Assembly (NCBI RefSeq): GCF_001422285.1
Contig: NZ_LMMO01000003.1
Location: 62,763-126,762, forward strand
DNA: 64,000 nucleotides
Direction of reading: 5' to 3'
Source of the DNA: Frigoribacterium sp. Leaf263
Lineage (GTDB): Bacteria; Actinomycetota; Actinomycetes; Actinomycetales; Microbacteriaceae
The notes beneath the pieces were generated by a model. It saw only the letters and a list, made by a program, of their open reading frames with translations, was not told where the DNA came from and made no database searches. Positions 24,877 to 33,468 of this stretch are shown here, one piece after another. A program made the translations under genes and the position numbers. Position 1 is the stretch's first letter. The number at the start of each line of letters is the position of its first letter.

Positions 24877-25308
24877 ATGGCACCGAAAAAGAAGGTCACG
24901 GGTCTGATCAAGCTTCAGATCAACGCCGGCGCCGCGAACCCCGCCCCGCCCATCGGCCCGGCCCTGGGTCAGCACGGCGTGAACATCATGGAGTTCTGCA
25001 AGGCCTACAACGCCGCGACCGAGTCGCAGCGCGGCAACGTCGTCCCCGTCGAGATCACCGTGTACGAAGACCGTTCGTTCACGTTCATCCTGAAGACCCC
25101 GCCCGCCGCCGAGCTCATCAAGAAGGCCGCCGGCGTCGCCAAGGGCTCCGGTACCCCGCACACGGACAAGGTCGGCAAGCTGACCATGGACCAGGTCCGC
25201 GAGATCGCCACGACCAAGCAGGCCGACCTCAACGCCAACGACATCGACGCCGCGGCGAAGATCATCGCCGGCACCGCCCGCTCCATGGGCATCACGGTGG
25301 ACGCGTAA
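24877..25308 (+). CDS. rplK: 50S ribosomal protein L11
   Basis: A 143-residue ribosomal protein of the GTPase-associated centre, bound to 23S rRNA near L10-L12. The N-terminal [20 protein letters not shown] and [19 protein letters not shown] blocks and the C-terminal [13 protein letters not shown] are typical. The ribosome site is the AAGGAAAAG tract before ATG 24877. It is followed by rplA after 90 nt. Confidence 0.98.
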   Translation: MAPKKKVTGLIKLQINAGAANPAPPIGPALGQHGVNIMEFCKAYNAATESQRGNVVPVEITVYEDRSFTFILKTPPAAELIKKAAGVAKGSGTPHTDKVGKLTMDQVREIATTKQADLNANDIDAAAKIIAGTARSMGITVDA

Positions 25309-25398
25309 GCACTCGCCCCCGGGCACCCCACCACCCAGACATCTGTGGGAGAGCCGGCCAGGCTCGTAACCACACTCTCGAAATCAGGAGATTTCCGC

Positions 25399-26088
25399 AT
25401 GGCTCAGAAGTCCAAGGCGTACCGCGCCGCTGCCGAGAAGATCGAGGCAGGCAAGTTCTACAGCACCAGCGAGGCCGTCGCCGTCGCTCGTGAGACCGGC
25501 TCCAAGAAGTTCGACTCGACCGTCGAGGTCGCGCTGAAGCTCGGCGTCGACCCCCGCAAGGCCGACCAGATGGTCCGCGGAACGGTCATCCTGCCTCACG
25601 GCACGGGCAAGACCGCCCGCGTCATCGTCTTCGCGACCGGTGCGGCCGCCGAGGCCGCCCTGGCCGCCGGAGCCGACGAGGTCGGTGGCGACGAGCTCAT
25701 CGAGAAGGTCGCCGGCGGTTACACGTCGTTCGACTCCGCCGTCTCGACCCCCGAGCTCATGGGCAAGGTCGGTCGTCTCGGCAAGGTCCTCGGCCCGCGT
25801 GGTCTGATGCCCAACCCGAAGACCGGCACCGTGACGCCGAACGTGGCCCAGGCCGTGAACGACATCAAGGGCGGAAAGATCGAGTTCCGTGTCGACAAGC
25901 ACTCGAACGTGCACTTCGTCATCGGCAAGGCCGGCTTCTCGGAAGAGCAGCTGAACACCAACCTCGACGCCGCCCTCGACGAGGTCGTCCGTCTGAAGCC
26001 GTCCTCCTCCAAGGGCCGCTACATCACCAAGGGCACGCTGTCGACGACCTTCGGTCCCGGCATCCCCCTCGACATCAACGTCTTCTAG
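25399..26088 (+). CDS. rplA: 50S ribosomal protein L1
   Basis: A 229-residue L1-stalk protein with the conserved [22 protein letters not shown] and the [16 protein letters not shown] segment. L1 also represses its own L11-L1 transcript in many bacteria. ATG 25399 has AGGAG at 25386-25390; upstream in-frame codons are part of the leader. A strong terminator follows, and rplJ-rplL is 15 kb away instead of adjacent. Confidence 0.98.
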   Translation: MAQKSKAYRAAAEKIEAGKFYSTSEAVAVARETGSKKFDSTVEVALKLGVDPRKADQMVRGTVILPHGTGKTARVIVFATGAAAEAALAAGADEVGGDELIEKVAGGYTSFDSAVSTPELMGKVGRLGKVLGPRGLMPNPKTGTVTPNVAQAVNDIKGGKIEFRVDKHSNVHFVIGKAGFSEEQLNTNLDAALDEVVRLKPSSSKGRYITKGTLSTTFGPGIPLDINVF

Positions 26089-26119
26089 GCTCCGCCTCGA
26101 TCACGACGATCGTCACGAC

Positions 26120-26149
26120 AGGCCGTCCCGCTCTCGAGCGGGGCGGCCT
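26120..26149 (+). terminator. Intrinsic terminator after rplA
   Basis: A 13-bp stem AGGCCGTCCCGCT/AGCGGGGCGGCCT (one G-U pair) with loop CTCG, followed by TCGTCGTC. It closes the secE-nusG-rplKA region 31 nt after the rplA stop. Confidence 0.88.
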
Positions 26150-26179
26150 TCGTCGTCTCCGGTGGGGCACGATGGTAGG

Positions 26180-26716
26180 GTGACCGTCTCCATCCGCCTG
26201 GCCTCCGCCTCCGACGCACCACGGCTTGCGCACGTCGCCGCCATCACCTTCCCGCTGGCCTGTCCGCCCGGCACGGCCCTGGTCGAGATCGCGCGCTTCG
26301 TGACGACGCACCTCAGCGCCGAGCGCTTCGCCGAGTACGCGGCCGACCCCGATCGCACCGTGCTCGTCGCCGTCGACGAGGAGACCGACGACGTGGTCGC
26401 CTACGCGATGCTCGTCGAAGGGGACCCGTCGGACGACGACGTGTCCCGCTCCGTCGCCGCCCGGCCGACCGTCGAGCTGAGCAAGTTCTACGTCCTGCCC
26501 GACCGCCACGGTCAGGGCGTCGCCGCCCGGCTCATGGCGGCCGTGTTCGAGACCGCGGTCACCGACGGGGCGGGCTCCGTCTGGCTCGGGGTCAACACCG
26601 AGAACGGCCGAGCCCGCGCCTTCTACGCGGGACGGGGCTTCGAGGAGGTCGGCACGCGACGCTTCGTCGTCGGCGGTCGAACCCACGACGACCTCGTGCT
26701 CGAGTGCGAGGTCTGA
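26180..26716 (+). CDS. GNAT family N-acetyltransferase
   Basis: A 178-residue acetyltransferase. The acetyl-CoA-binding motif A is KFYVLPDRHGQGVAARLMAA, with R-x-G-Q-G-V-A as the pyrophosphate loop, and motif B is VWLGVNTENGRARAFYAGRGFEEVG. The N-terminus starts VSIRLASASDAPRLAHVAAI. The substrate, protein or small molecule, is not identifiable. GTG 26180 is preferred over GTG 26162, which lies in the upstream region. It is transcribed after the rplA terminator and convergent with the oxidoreductase gene. Confidence 0.88.
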   Translation: MTVSIRLASASDAPRLAHVAAITFPLACPPGTALVEIARFVTTHLSAERFAEYAADPDRTVLVAVDEETDDVVAYAMLVEGDPSDDDVSRSVAARPTVELSKFYVLPDRHGQGVAARLMAAVFETAVTDGAGSVWLGVNTENGRARAFYAGRGFEEVGTRRFVVGGRTHDDLVLECEV

Positions 26717-26723
26717 CCCCGCC

Positions 26724-27701
26724 TCACTCGTCGGCGACGCGCAGCACCAGCTTCCCCCGGGTGTGGCCCTGGGCGAGTCTCCGTTGGGCGTCCGCGGCGT
26801 CGGCGAGGTCGTAGACGTCGTCGATGTACACGCGGACGTCGCCCGAGTCGAGCAGTCGCGACACGACGGCCAGCGCCGCGGCGTCCGGGGTCACCGCGAA
26901 CCCGGTCGCCCGCACGCCGAGATCGGCGGCCATCGCGGCGACGGCATCCCAGCTCGCCGTCGGCGCGTGCACGAGCAGCCCCCCGGGGCGCAGGACCGAG
27001 AGCGAGCGCCGCGCGACGTCCTCGTCGTCGAGCAGGTCCACGACGACGTCGATGTCGCGCACCGTGCGGTCGAACTCGGCCGCCGAGTAGTCGACCACCT
27101 CGGCAGCGCCGAGCTCGCGCAGCCACGATGAGTTCCTCCCCGACCCGGTCGCGACGACATGGGCGCCGAAGTACGACGCGAACTGGACGGCGAAGTGCCC
27201 GACGCCCCCGGCGGCAGCGTGGATCAGGATCCGCTGCCCCTCGTGCGCCTTGGCGAGGTCGACGATCATGCCCCAGGCGGACAGCGCCGCGAGGGGCACC
27301 CCGGCGGCCTCGACGTGCGAGAGCGTGGCGGGTCTGCGGGTGACCGACTGCGCGGGCACGCTGACGAACGGGGCGTAGCTGCCGCCTCCTCGGGGGAACG
27401 CCGTCATGCCGTAGACGGCGTCGCCGACGCGGAGGGGGTGCGCGGCGTAGGGCGTCTCGACGACGACGCCGCTGAAGTCGTGCCCCGGGACGGATGGGGG
27501 ACCGGTGAGGACGACGCCGTCCCCCCGACCCTCGCGCGCCTCCTCGTCGCAGCGGTTGACCCCCGCGGCGACCACCTCGATCAGCACCTCGTTGCCCACG
27601 CGCTGCGGCCGGGGGACGTCGCGGGCGACGATCCGATCCGCGCCGCCCGTCCCGTCGATCACCATCGCGCGCATCGTCGTCGTCGCCATCGTCGTCGTCA
27701 T
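26724..27701 (-). CDS. Zinc-independent MDR-family NADP(H) quinone oxidoreductase-like protein
   Basis: A 325-residue medium-chain dehydrogenase/reductase. It has the GroES-like N-terminal fold (AMVIDGTGGADRIVARDVP, PGHDFSGVV) and a Rossmann motif IHAAAGGVGHFAVQFASYFGA, with the C-terminal LAQGHTRGKLVLRV typical of the quinone reductase group. The catalytic-zinc ligands of alcohol dehydrogenases are absent. NADPH-dependent reduction of quinones or enones is the likely chemistry. ATG has a GAGGGAGAG site. It is not clearly linked to its neighbours. Confidence 0.88.
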   Translation of the reverse strand: MTTTMATTTMRAMVIDGTGGADRIVARDVPRPQRVGNEVLIEVVAAGVNRCDEEAREGRGDGVVLTGPPSVPGHDFSGVVVETPYAAHPLRVGDAVYGMTAFPRGGGSYAPFVSVPAQSVTRRPATLSHVEAAGVPLAALSAWGMIVDLAKAHEGQRILIHAAAGGVGHFAVQFASYFGAHVVATGSGRNSSWLRELGAAEVVDYSAAEFDRTVRDIDVVVDLLDDEDVARRSLSVLRPGGLLVHAPTASWDAVAAMAADLGVRATGFAVTPDAAALAVVSRLLDSGDVRVYIDDVYDLADAADAQRRLAQGHTRGKLVLRVADE

Positions 27702-27850
27702 CGCTCTCCCTCGACCCCGGGGCGAGCGCTGCGCAGGTGGCGCACGACGGCCCCCCGGGATCCCACCAGTAAACGGGGGGCGTGAGTCGGCCGTGTTTCG
27801 CCGGTGTCACTGGTCGGAGAACTATCGCCGCCGTCGTCGACGAGCCGCGC

Positions 27851-28555
27851 TCAGCGCAGCGGGTCGTAGGGCGGAGGCTCGTACGCCCGGCGGCCGAGGG
27901 CGAACGGGTCGACGGGCGCCTGCCGTGCCAGCGTGTCGAGCACGTGGTCCGCGAGCACCACCAGGCGGTGGATCTCGTCGTCGTCTCGATCGACCCAGCG
28001 GCTGAGGGGGACCTCGTCGACGGGCACGAAGTCGAGGTGCTGCTCCCAGACGACGAGGGTCCGCTCGGCGCCGAGCACGTACTGCTGCCAGAAGACCTGG
28101 CGCAGGTACGTGCGGGGGATGCTCGTCCAGGCCTTCTTGGTCGTCTTGATCTCGCACAGCTCGACGCGGCCGTCGTCGCGGACGGCGACCCCGTCGGGCG
28201 TGGCGAGGTGGCGCCGCTGGTCGGCCGCGTGGAACAGCTTCGAGCTGGGCGCGATGCCGTGCTCGTTCAGCACCCAGCGGGCGATCTCGGGCTCGCGGGC
28301 GCGACCGTGGTCGGTGTAGGCGTTGCCGCCGAAGCCGTTGCCGTAGAGCTTGTCGAGCACGACGGCCTGCACGGCCTTCGGGCTCGAGAGCCTCGCGACG
28401 TCGGTGGCGGTGATGCCCTGACTGCGGGCTCGCAGCCACGCGATGCGATCGGTCGAGTCGGCGAGCACGCGGGTCTCGTGCGCGGGCCGGCGGGGAGGCG
28501 CGGGCTCGGTCTCGTCGTCGTCCCACAGCGAGAGCATGGGCTGGACGACGGTCAT
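27851..28555 (-). CDS. YqaJ-type PD-(D/E)XK nuclease
   Basis: A 234-residue protein with the viral recombinase/lambda-exonuclease-like (YqaJ) fold. A helical opening RSQGITATDVARL aligns with the family's start. The nuclease core shows E90, D121 (ATPDGVAV) and E135-I-K137 (CEIKTTK), then QVFWQQYVLGAER, which is the YqaJ QxxxQ-type signature. All catalytic residues are intact. Such nucleases are usually phage recombination proteins paired with a RecT/Bet annealer, but no phage gene or annealer lies nearby. Chromosomal copies are common in actinobacteria, with unknown roles. A GACAAT box 6 nt before ATG and a GGAG site are both present. Confidence 0.85.
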   Translation of the reverse strand: MTVVQPMLSLWDDDETEPAPPRRPAHETRVLADSTDRIAWLRARSQGITATDVARLSSPKAVQAVVLDKLYGNGFGGNAYTDHGRAREPEIARWVLNEHGIAPSSKLFHAADQRRHLATPDGVAVRDDGRVELCEIKTTKKAWTSIPRTYLRQVFWQQYVLGAERTLVVWEQHLDFVPVDEVPLSRWVDRDDDEIHRLVVLADHVLDTLARQAPVDPFALGRRAYEPPPYDPLR

Positions 28556-28615
28556 GGCTCCATTGTCCCTCGTCCGGCTGCGTCGGTCGACCGGGGCGGC
28601 CCCGTGTCGCCGCCG

Positions 28616-29806
28616 TCAGACCAGGGCGGCGAGCTCGTCGATGGCGGCGGGGGAGAGCGCGTGGTGGATGGCGAGCATGCTGGCGCCGATCATGGCCGCG
28701 CGGTCGCCCGAGCGGGACTGCACGATGCTCAGATGCTCGGTGGCGAGCGGCATCGACCGCGTGTAGACGATCTCGCGCACTCCGGCGATCAGATGCTCGC
28801 CCGCCTGGGCCATCGAGCCGCCGATGGCGATGACGGACGGGTTGATGACGTTCACGCAGGCGGTGAGCACCTCGCCGAGGTCGCGACCCGCCTGACGCAC
28901 CGCCTGGATGGCGTCGATGTCGCCCCGCCGCACCAGGTCGATCACCTGCCGTCCGCCGGCGACGTCGAGCCCCGAGGCGCGGAGCGACCGGGCGATCGCG
29001 GGCCCCGACGCCACGGCCTCGAGGCAGCCGACGTTGCCGCAGTGGCAGGCGATGCCCGCGCCGCGGGGGATCTGGACGTGCCCGATGTCGCCCGCGATGC
29101 CCTGCGCGCCCCGCTGCAGGCGTCCGCCCGAGATGATGCCCGAGCCGATGCCCGTGGCGACCTTGACGAACAGGAAGTGGTCGGTGTCGGGGAACGCATG
29201 GCCCCGTTCGCCGAGGGCCATGATGTTCACGTCGTTGTCGACGAGCACGGGCACGTCGAGATGGCGCCTGACCCAGCCGGGCACGTCGAAGCCGTCCCAG
29301 CCGGGCATGATCGGCGGGTTGACGGGTCGACCGGTGCTGAACTGCACCGGTCCGGGGAGTCCGATGCCGACGCCGATGAGATCGTCGCGGTCTCGGCCGT
29401 AGCCCGACAGGAGCGTGTCGGCGGCGGTGAGCAGGGCCGTGAGACCGCTCTCGGGGCCGTCGGCGATGTCGATCTCGGTGCGGAGCACCGCGAGCTCGAC
29501 GCCCATGAGGTCGGTCAGGGCGACGTTCAGGTGGCCGGCGCCGAAGTCGGCTCCCAGCACCACGCGCGCCGACGGCACGAGGGCGACGCGCGAGGGAGGA
29601 CGCCCCCCGGTGGACACGGCGTCGGCGTAGGGGCCGACGAGGCCGAGCTCGATGAGGGCGTCGAGCCGGAGGCCGATGGTCGATCGGGCGAGGCCGGTCA
29701 TGCTCGCCAGCTCGGCGCGGGTGCGCGGACGACCGTCGCGGAGCAGCTGGAAGAGCTCGCTGGCCCCCGCGCTCCCGAGAGCCGACGACCGCGTCGAATC
29801 GGGCAT
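28616..29806 (-). CDS. ROK family transcriptional repressor
   Basis: A 396-residue regulator with an N-terminal winged helix-turn-helix (RTRAELASMTGLARSTIGLRLDALIELGL) joined to a sugar-kinase-like ROK domain. The domain has the phosphate motif VLGADFGAGHLNVALTD, VDNDVNIMALGER and the zinc motif GIACHCGNVGCLEA. It probably represses the divergent sugar operon and is released by a sugar or sugar phosphate. ATG 29806 follows a TTTACT box by 6 nt. The 175-bp intergenic region holds the divergent promoters and repeated GTCGA words. Confidence 0.93.
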   Translation of the reverse strand: MPDSTRSSALGSAGASELFQLLRDGRPRTRAELASMTGLARSTIGLRLDALIELGLVGPYADAVSTGGRPPSRVALVPSARVVLGADFGAGHLNVALTDLMGVELAVLRTEIDIADGPESGLTALLTAADTLLSGYGRDRDDLIGVGIGLPGPVQFSTGRPVNPPIMPGWDGFDVPGWVRRHLDVPVLVDNDVNIMALGERGHAFPDTDHFLFVKVATGIGSGIISGGRLQRGAQGIAGDIGHVQIPRGAGIACHCGNVGCLEAVASGPAIARSLRASGLDVAGGRQVIDLVRRGDIDAIQAVRQAGRDLGEVLTACVNVINPSVIAIGGSMAQAGEHLIAGVREIVYTRSMPLATEHLSIVQSRSGDRAAMIGASMLAIHHALSPAAIDELAALV

Positions 29807-29850
29807 GGGAGCAGTAAAGCACAGGCAGAGGTGACGATCGAGACAAGCTC

Positions 29851-29901
29851 GTCGATTTCCGTCGACTTTTGCTTGCGCGTCGACAGAAGCGGTCCTATGG
29901 T
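29851..29901 (+). promoter_or_regulatory. Promoter of the sugar operon with candidate ROK operator words
   Basis: A -35 TTGCGC (29873-29878) and -10 TATGGT (29896-29901) with an exact 17-bp spacer face the sugar operon, about 75 nt before its first start codon. GTCGAT/GTCGAC occurs at 29851, 29861 and 29879; the last copy sits between the two promoter boxes. These repeats are candidates for ROK binding. Confidence 0.6.
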
Positions 29902-29981
29902 GAGTCTCGATCACCGGCGATCGACTCCCGAACGGGGGTGGTTCCGCCGACGCCACCACCACTCGACGAGGAGTCCATCAG

Positions 29982-30719
29982 GTGACATCACCGATCTCGG
30001 TCCAGCTCTACACGGTCAGGGACGCCATCGCGGCCGACCTCCCCGGCACGCTCAGCCGTCTGGCGAGCATCGGCTACACGCAGGTGGAACCCTGGGGGTT
30101 CGTCGAACGCGTGGACGAGTACGCCGAGGCGCTCCCCGCCGCCGGCCTCACCGCGCCGAGCGCCCACGCCAAGCTCGTCGGCCAGGATCTCGAACCCATC
30201 TTCGCGGCTGCCGTGCGACTCGGCGTCGGGACGATCATCGACCCGCACATCGACGAGACCCGGTGGATCACCCGGGAGGACGTCGAGGCCGTCGCCGCCG
30301 AGCTCGGCGAGATCGCCGAGGCGGCCAGCGCGCACGGTCTCACCGTCGGGTACCACAACCACGCCTTCGAGCTCGAGAACCTCATCGACGGCACCCCGGC
30401 GCTCGAGGTCCTCGCCGCGGCGCTGCCGCCCGAGGTCGTGCTCGAGGTCGACACCTACTGGGTCGAGGTCGGCGGCGTGGATGCGGCCGAGCTGCTCGCC
30501 CGCCTGGGCGACCGGGTGCGGTTCCTCCACGTGAAGGACGGCCCCAAGACCAAGGACGACACCGAGCAGGTGGCCGTCGGGCGCGGCACGATGCCCGTGC
30601 GCGACATCCTCCGGGCCGCCCCCCAGGCGCTCGCGGTGGTCGAGCTCGACGACCACGCCGGCGACGTGTTCACGGCGCTCGAGCAGAGCTTCTCCTTCCT
30701 GGACGGGGTGCGCGCATGA
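29982..30719 (+). CDS. Sugar phosphate isomerase/epimerase (xylose-isomerase-like TIM barrel)
   Basis: A 245-residue AP-endonuclease-2-type TIM barrel. Metal-site candidates are visible: the His/Glu in VGYHNHAFELE, Asp in VLEVDTYWVE, His/Asp in RVRFLHVKDG and Glu in AVVELDDHAGD. Family members isomerise or epimerise keto-sugars; several act in 3-keto-glycoside breakdown. It opens the operon, with GTG 29982 after a strong AGGAG site, and its stop overlaps the next start (ATGA). Paired with a Gfo/Idh/MocA oxidoreductase, this suggests oxidation of a sugar followed by isomerisation, elimination or hydration. Confidence 0.88.
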   Translation: MTSPISVQLYTVRDAIAADLPGTLSRLASIGYTQVEPWGFVERVDEYAEALPAAGLTAPSAHAKLVGQDLEPIFAAAVRLGVGTIIDPHIDETRWITREDVEAVAAELGEIAEAASAHGLTVGYHNHAFELENLIDGTPALEVLAAALPPEVVLEVDTYWVEVGGVDAAELLARLGDRVRFLHVKDGPKTKDDTEQVAVGRGTMPVRDILRAAPQALAVVELDDHAGDVFTALEQSFSFLDGVRA

Positions 30720-31879
30720 CCGCCACCGACACGACCTCGACGACCAGCGCCTCCTCGGCGGCCCCCGCCCGCGCGGCGAAGACGGGACCGGTCGGAGTCG
30801 GCGTCATCGGCGCCGGCGTCATCAGCGACCAGTACCTCGGCAATCTGACCCGGTTCCCCGACCTGACGGTGCTCTTCATCGCCGACATCGACGAGGCCCG
30901 CGCCGCGGCGCAGGCCGAGAAGTGGGGCGTGCCCGCCAGCGGCTCGGTCGACGAGCTGCTCGCCGTGGAGGAGGTCGAGATCGTCGTCAACCTCACCATC
31001 CCCGCCGCGCACGTCGACGTGGCGCTGAAGGCCGTCGCAGCCGGCAAGCACGTCTGGGGCGAGAAGCCCTACGCGCTCGACCGCGAGAGCGGGGCGCGAC
31101 TGCTCGCCGCGGCGAAGGAGGCCGGCGTGCGGGTGGCCGTGGCCCCGGACACGTTCCTCGGCGCCGGACTCCAGACGGGTCTCCGCGTCGTCCGCCGCGG
31201 CGACATCGGCACGCCGCTCACCGGGCTGGCGCTGTTCCAGGTGCCCGGCCCCGAGTCGTGGCACCCGAGCCCCGAGTTCCTGTTCGCCTACGGCGCCGGT
31301 CCGATGTTCGACGTCGGCCCGTACTACCTGACCACGCTCGTGCAGGTCTTCGGCCCGGTCGCGAAGGTCACCGCGACCTCGTCGAAGGCCCGCGACACCC
31401 GCACGATCGGCTCGGGCCCGAAGGCGGGCACCGTGTTCCCCGTCGAGGTGCCCACGCACATCAGCGCCCTGCTCGAGTTCGAGAGCGGTGCGAGCGCGCA
31501 GGCCGTCTTCAGCTTCGACTCCAAGCTCGCCCGGGCCGGTTTCGTCGAGATCGCCGGCACCGAGGGCACGGCGGTGTTCCCCGATCCGAACGAGTTCGAG
31601 GGCGACACGCTCGTGCACACCGGCTCCGACGAGCCGACGGTCGTCCCGCCGAGCGGGTCGACCTTCACCCGCGGCACCGGCGTCGCCGAGCTGGCGCAGG
31701 CGATCCGCGGCGGTCGACGCGAGCGGGTGCCCGGCGAGCTCGCGTTCCACGTGCTCGACGTCATGGTCTCGCTCGCCGAGTCGGCCGAGCGCCACGAGGG
31801 CGTCGTCGTCGACTCGACCCTCGAACCGACACCCGAGCTGCCGGAGGACTGGGACCCTTCGGTCGCGACCCTCGGCTGA
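30716..31879 (+). CDS. Gfo/Idh/MocA family oxidoreductase (first of two)
   Basis: A 387-residue NAD(P)-dependent sugar oxidoreductase. After a Thr/Ser/Ala-rich 24-residue lead, the Rossmann motif GVGVIGAGVISDQYL and the dinucleotide-site EKP (GKHVWGEKPYALD) are clear; GAGPMFDVGPYYLTTLVQVFG carries the substrate-side Asp and the position usually occupied by His in this family reads Tyr-Tyr. The C-terminal half is the alpha/beta substrate domain. It is coupled by ATGA to the isomerase and followed by a strong stem-loop before the binding-protein gene. The exact sugar is unknown. Confidence 0.88.
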   Translation: MTATDTTSTTSASSAAPARAAKTGPVGVGVIGAGVISDQYLGNLTRFPDLTVLFIADIDEARAAAQAEKWGVPASGSVDELLAVEEVEIVVNLTIPAAHVDVALKAVAAGKHVWGEKPYALDRESGARLLAAAKEAGVRVAVAPDTFLGAGLQTGLRVVRRGDIGTPLTGLALFQVPGPESWHPSPEFLFAYGAGPMFDVGPYYLTTLVQVFGPVAKVTATSSKARDTRTIGSGPKAGTVFPVEVPTHISALLEFESGASAQAVFSFDSKLARAGFVEIAGTEGTAVFPDPNEFEGDTLVHTGSDEPTVVPPSGSTFTRGTGVAELAQAIRGGRRERVPGELAFHVLDVMVSLAESAERHEGVVVDSTLEPTPELPEDWDPSVATLG

Positions 31880-31897
31880 ACCGGCGCCGACGCCCGG

Positions 31898-31935
31898 CCC
31901 CGGGTGCCCCTCGACGACGAGACAGGCACCCGGGG
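31898..31935 (+). other. 11-bp stem-loop upstream of the binding-protein gene
   Basis: CCCCGGGTGCC and GGCACCCGGGG pair perfectly around a 16-nt loop, 18 nt after the preceding stop. It lies in the 185-bp gap before the solute-binding-protein gene and can stop 3' exonucleases or pause polymerase. The rest of the gap shows no gene. Confidence 0.65.
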
Positions 31936-32064
31936 GCCCGGGTCGCAGCACCTCCCGCCCCACAGACCGCACCACCGACGCACAGCACCAGAGACGCACA
32001 GCACCATCAGCACCCTCCCTACTCGATGAAGAGAAATCTCGAAGATGAGACACCAGGAGAAGTC

Positions 32065-33390
32065 ATGACGAAGAAGACCCGTTGGATCGCAGCACTGGCC
32101 GTAGGAGTCGTGGCCGCAGGGTCGATGACCGCCTGCTCCGCCTCAGGCGGCGACGGCGACAGCAAGACGATCACGTACTGGGCCAGCAACCAGGCCCCCA
32201 CGGTCGAGAAGGACGCGGAGATCCTCCAGGAATCCATCGACCGCTACACCGAGGAGACCGGGGTGGAGGTCGAGCTCGAGGTCATCCCGTGGTCCGACCT
32301 CTACAACCGCATCCTCACCGCCGTGTCGAGCGGCGAGGGCCCCGACGTGCTGAACATCGGCAACACGTGGGCGGTGTCGCTGCAGTCGAGCGGCGCGTTC
32401 GTCCCGTGGGAGGGCGACCCGCTCGAGGCCGTCGGCGGGCAGGACCGCTTCGTGCAGTCCAGCTTCGCGACCGGTGGCGCGGAGGGGCAGGCTCCGACGT
32501 CGGTGCCGCTCTACGGACTCTCGTACTCGCTGTACTACAACACGGCCATGTTCGAGGCGGCCGGGATCACCGACCCGCCCGCCACATGGGACGAGTTCGT
32601 CGAGGACGCCAAGAAGCTGACCATCGACACCGACGGCGACGGCGAGATCGACCAGTGGGGCGTGACGATGGCGGGCTCGAGCATCTCGAACAACTCGCAC
32701 CAGGCGTTCGTCCGTGGTCTGCAGAACGGCGGGGCCCTGTACGACGACAGCGGCGAGCCCGACTTCGCGAACGACGGCGTCGTCGCGGGCGTCAAGCAGT
32801 GGGTCGACCTCATGGCCGTCGACAAGGTGGTCTCGCCCTCCGACGCCGAGAGCGTCAACGGCTCCGACATGGCGGCGACCTTCGCCGACGGTCAGGCCGC
32901 GATGTTCTTCGACCAGGCGCCCGACGCGAACCTCGCAGCCCGTGACTTCACGGACTACGCCGCGGCACCGGTGCCGATGGAGAGCGCCGACGCTACGGGT
33001 CTGCTCGGCACCCAGAGCCACGTCGCCGGCATCAACATCAGCGTCTTCGACAACTCGGACAACAAGGATGCGGCGATCGACTTCGTCAAGCACCTCACGA
33101 GCGACGAGGAGCAGGTCTACCTGAACCAGTCGTTCAGCTCGCTGCCCGTCGTCACCAGCGCGTACGACGACCCGGCGTTCCAGTCGGAGACCATCAAGCT
33201 GAAGCAGGTCACGCTCGCCGACCACGCCCAGCCGATGCCCCTCTTCCCCTCGGAGGGACAGATGGAGACCCTGGTCGGCACCGCCGTCAAGGGACTCCTC
33301 GCCACCGCTGCCCAGGGCGGTTCCGTCAGCGAGGACGACGTGAAGTCGGCCCTCGAGGACGCGAACAGCCAGATGAGCTCGGGTCAGTAG
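32065..33390 (+). CDS. Sugar ABC transporter solute-binding lipoprotein (CUT1 type)
   Basis: A 441-residue family-1 extracellular binding protein. A Sec lipoprotein signal (MTKKTRWIAALAVGVVAAG) ends in lipobox MTAC with lipidated C24. The mature part has SYSLYYNTAMFEAAGI and TWDEFVEDAKKL, standard in maltose-type binding proteins. It delivers a sugar or oligosaccharide to the two permeases that follow. ATG 32065 has AGGAGA upstream; an earlier in-frame ATG lacks such a site. Stem-loops on both sides suggest that its mRNA segment is stabilised for higher output. Confidence 0.93.
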   Translation: MTKKTRWIAALAVGVVAAGSMTACSASGGDGDSKTITYWASNQAPTVEKDAEILQESIDRYTEETGVEVELEVIPWSDLYNRILTAVSSGEGPDVLNIGNTWAVSLQSSGAFVPWEGDPLEAVGGQDRFVQSSFATGGAEGQAPTSVPLYGLSYSLYYNTAMFEAAGITDPPATWDEFVEDAKKLTIDTDGDGEIDQWGVTMAGSSISNNSHQAFVRGLQNGGALYDDSGEPDFANDGVVAGVKQWVDLMAVDKVVSPSDAESVNGSDMAATFADGQAAMFFDQAPDANLAARDFTDYAAAPVPMESADATGLLGTQSHVAGINISVFDNSDNKDAAIDFVKHLTSDEEQVYLNQSFSSLPVVTSAYDDPAFQSETIKLKQVTLADHAQPMPLFPSEGQMETLVGTAVKGLLATAAQGGSVSEDDVKSALEDANSQMSSGQ

Positions 33391-33414
33391 CCCGTCCCAC
33401 CGCTGCAGGTCGGA

Positions 33415-33441
33415 GCGGCCGGTCGATCGACGACCGGCCGC
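33415..33441 (+). other. 11-bp stem-loop downstream of the binding-protein gene
   Basis: GCGGCCGGTCG and CGACCGGCCGC pair perfectly with loop ATCGA, 24 nt after the stop. With no T-run and the permease gene 28 nt on, it probably protects the upstream mRNA or gives partial termination. Confidence 0.65.
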
Positions 33442-33468
33442 CCCGGCCGAGGCCCCGAGAGGACCCTC

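Noticed and set aside
27851-28555. Prophage remnant around the YqaJ nuclease
   Set aside because: Neighbours are ordinary metabolic and regulatory genes, with no other phage-type gene.
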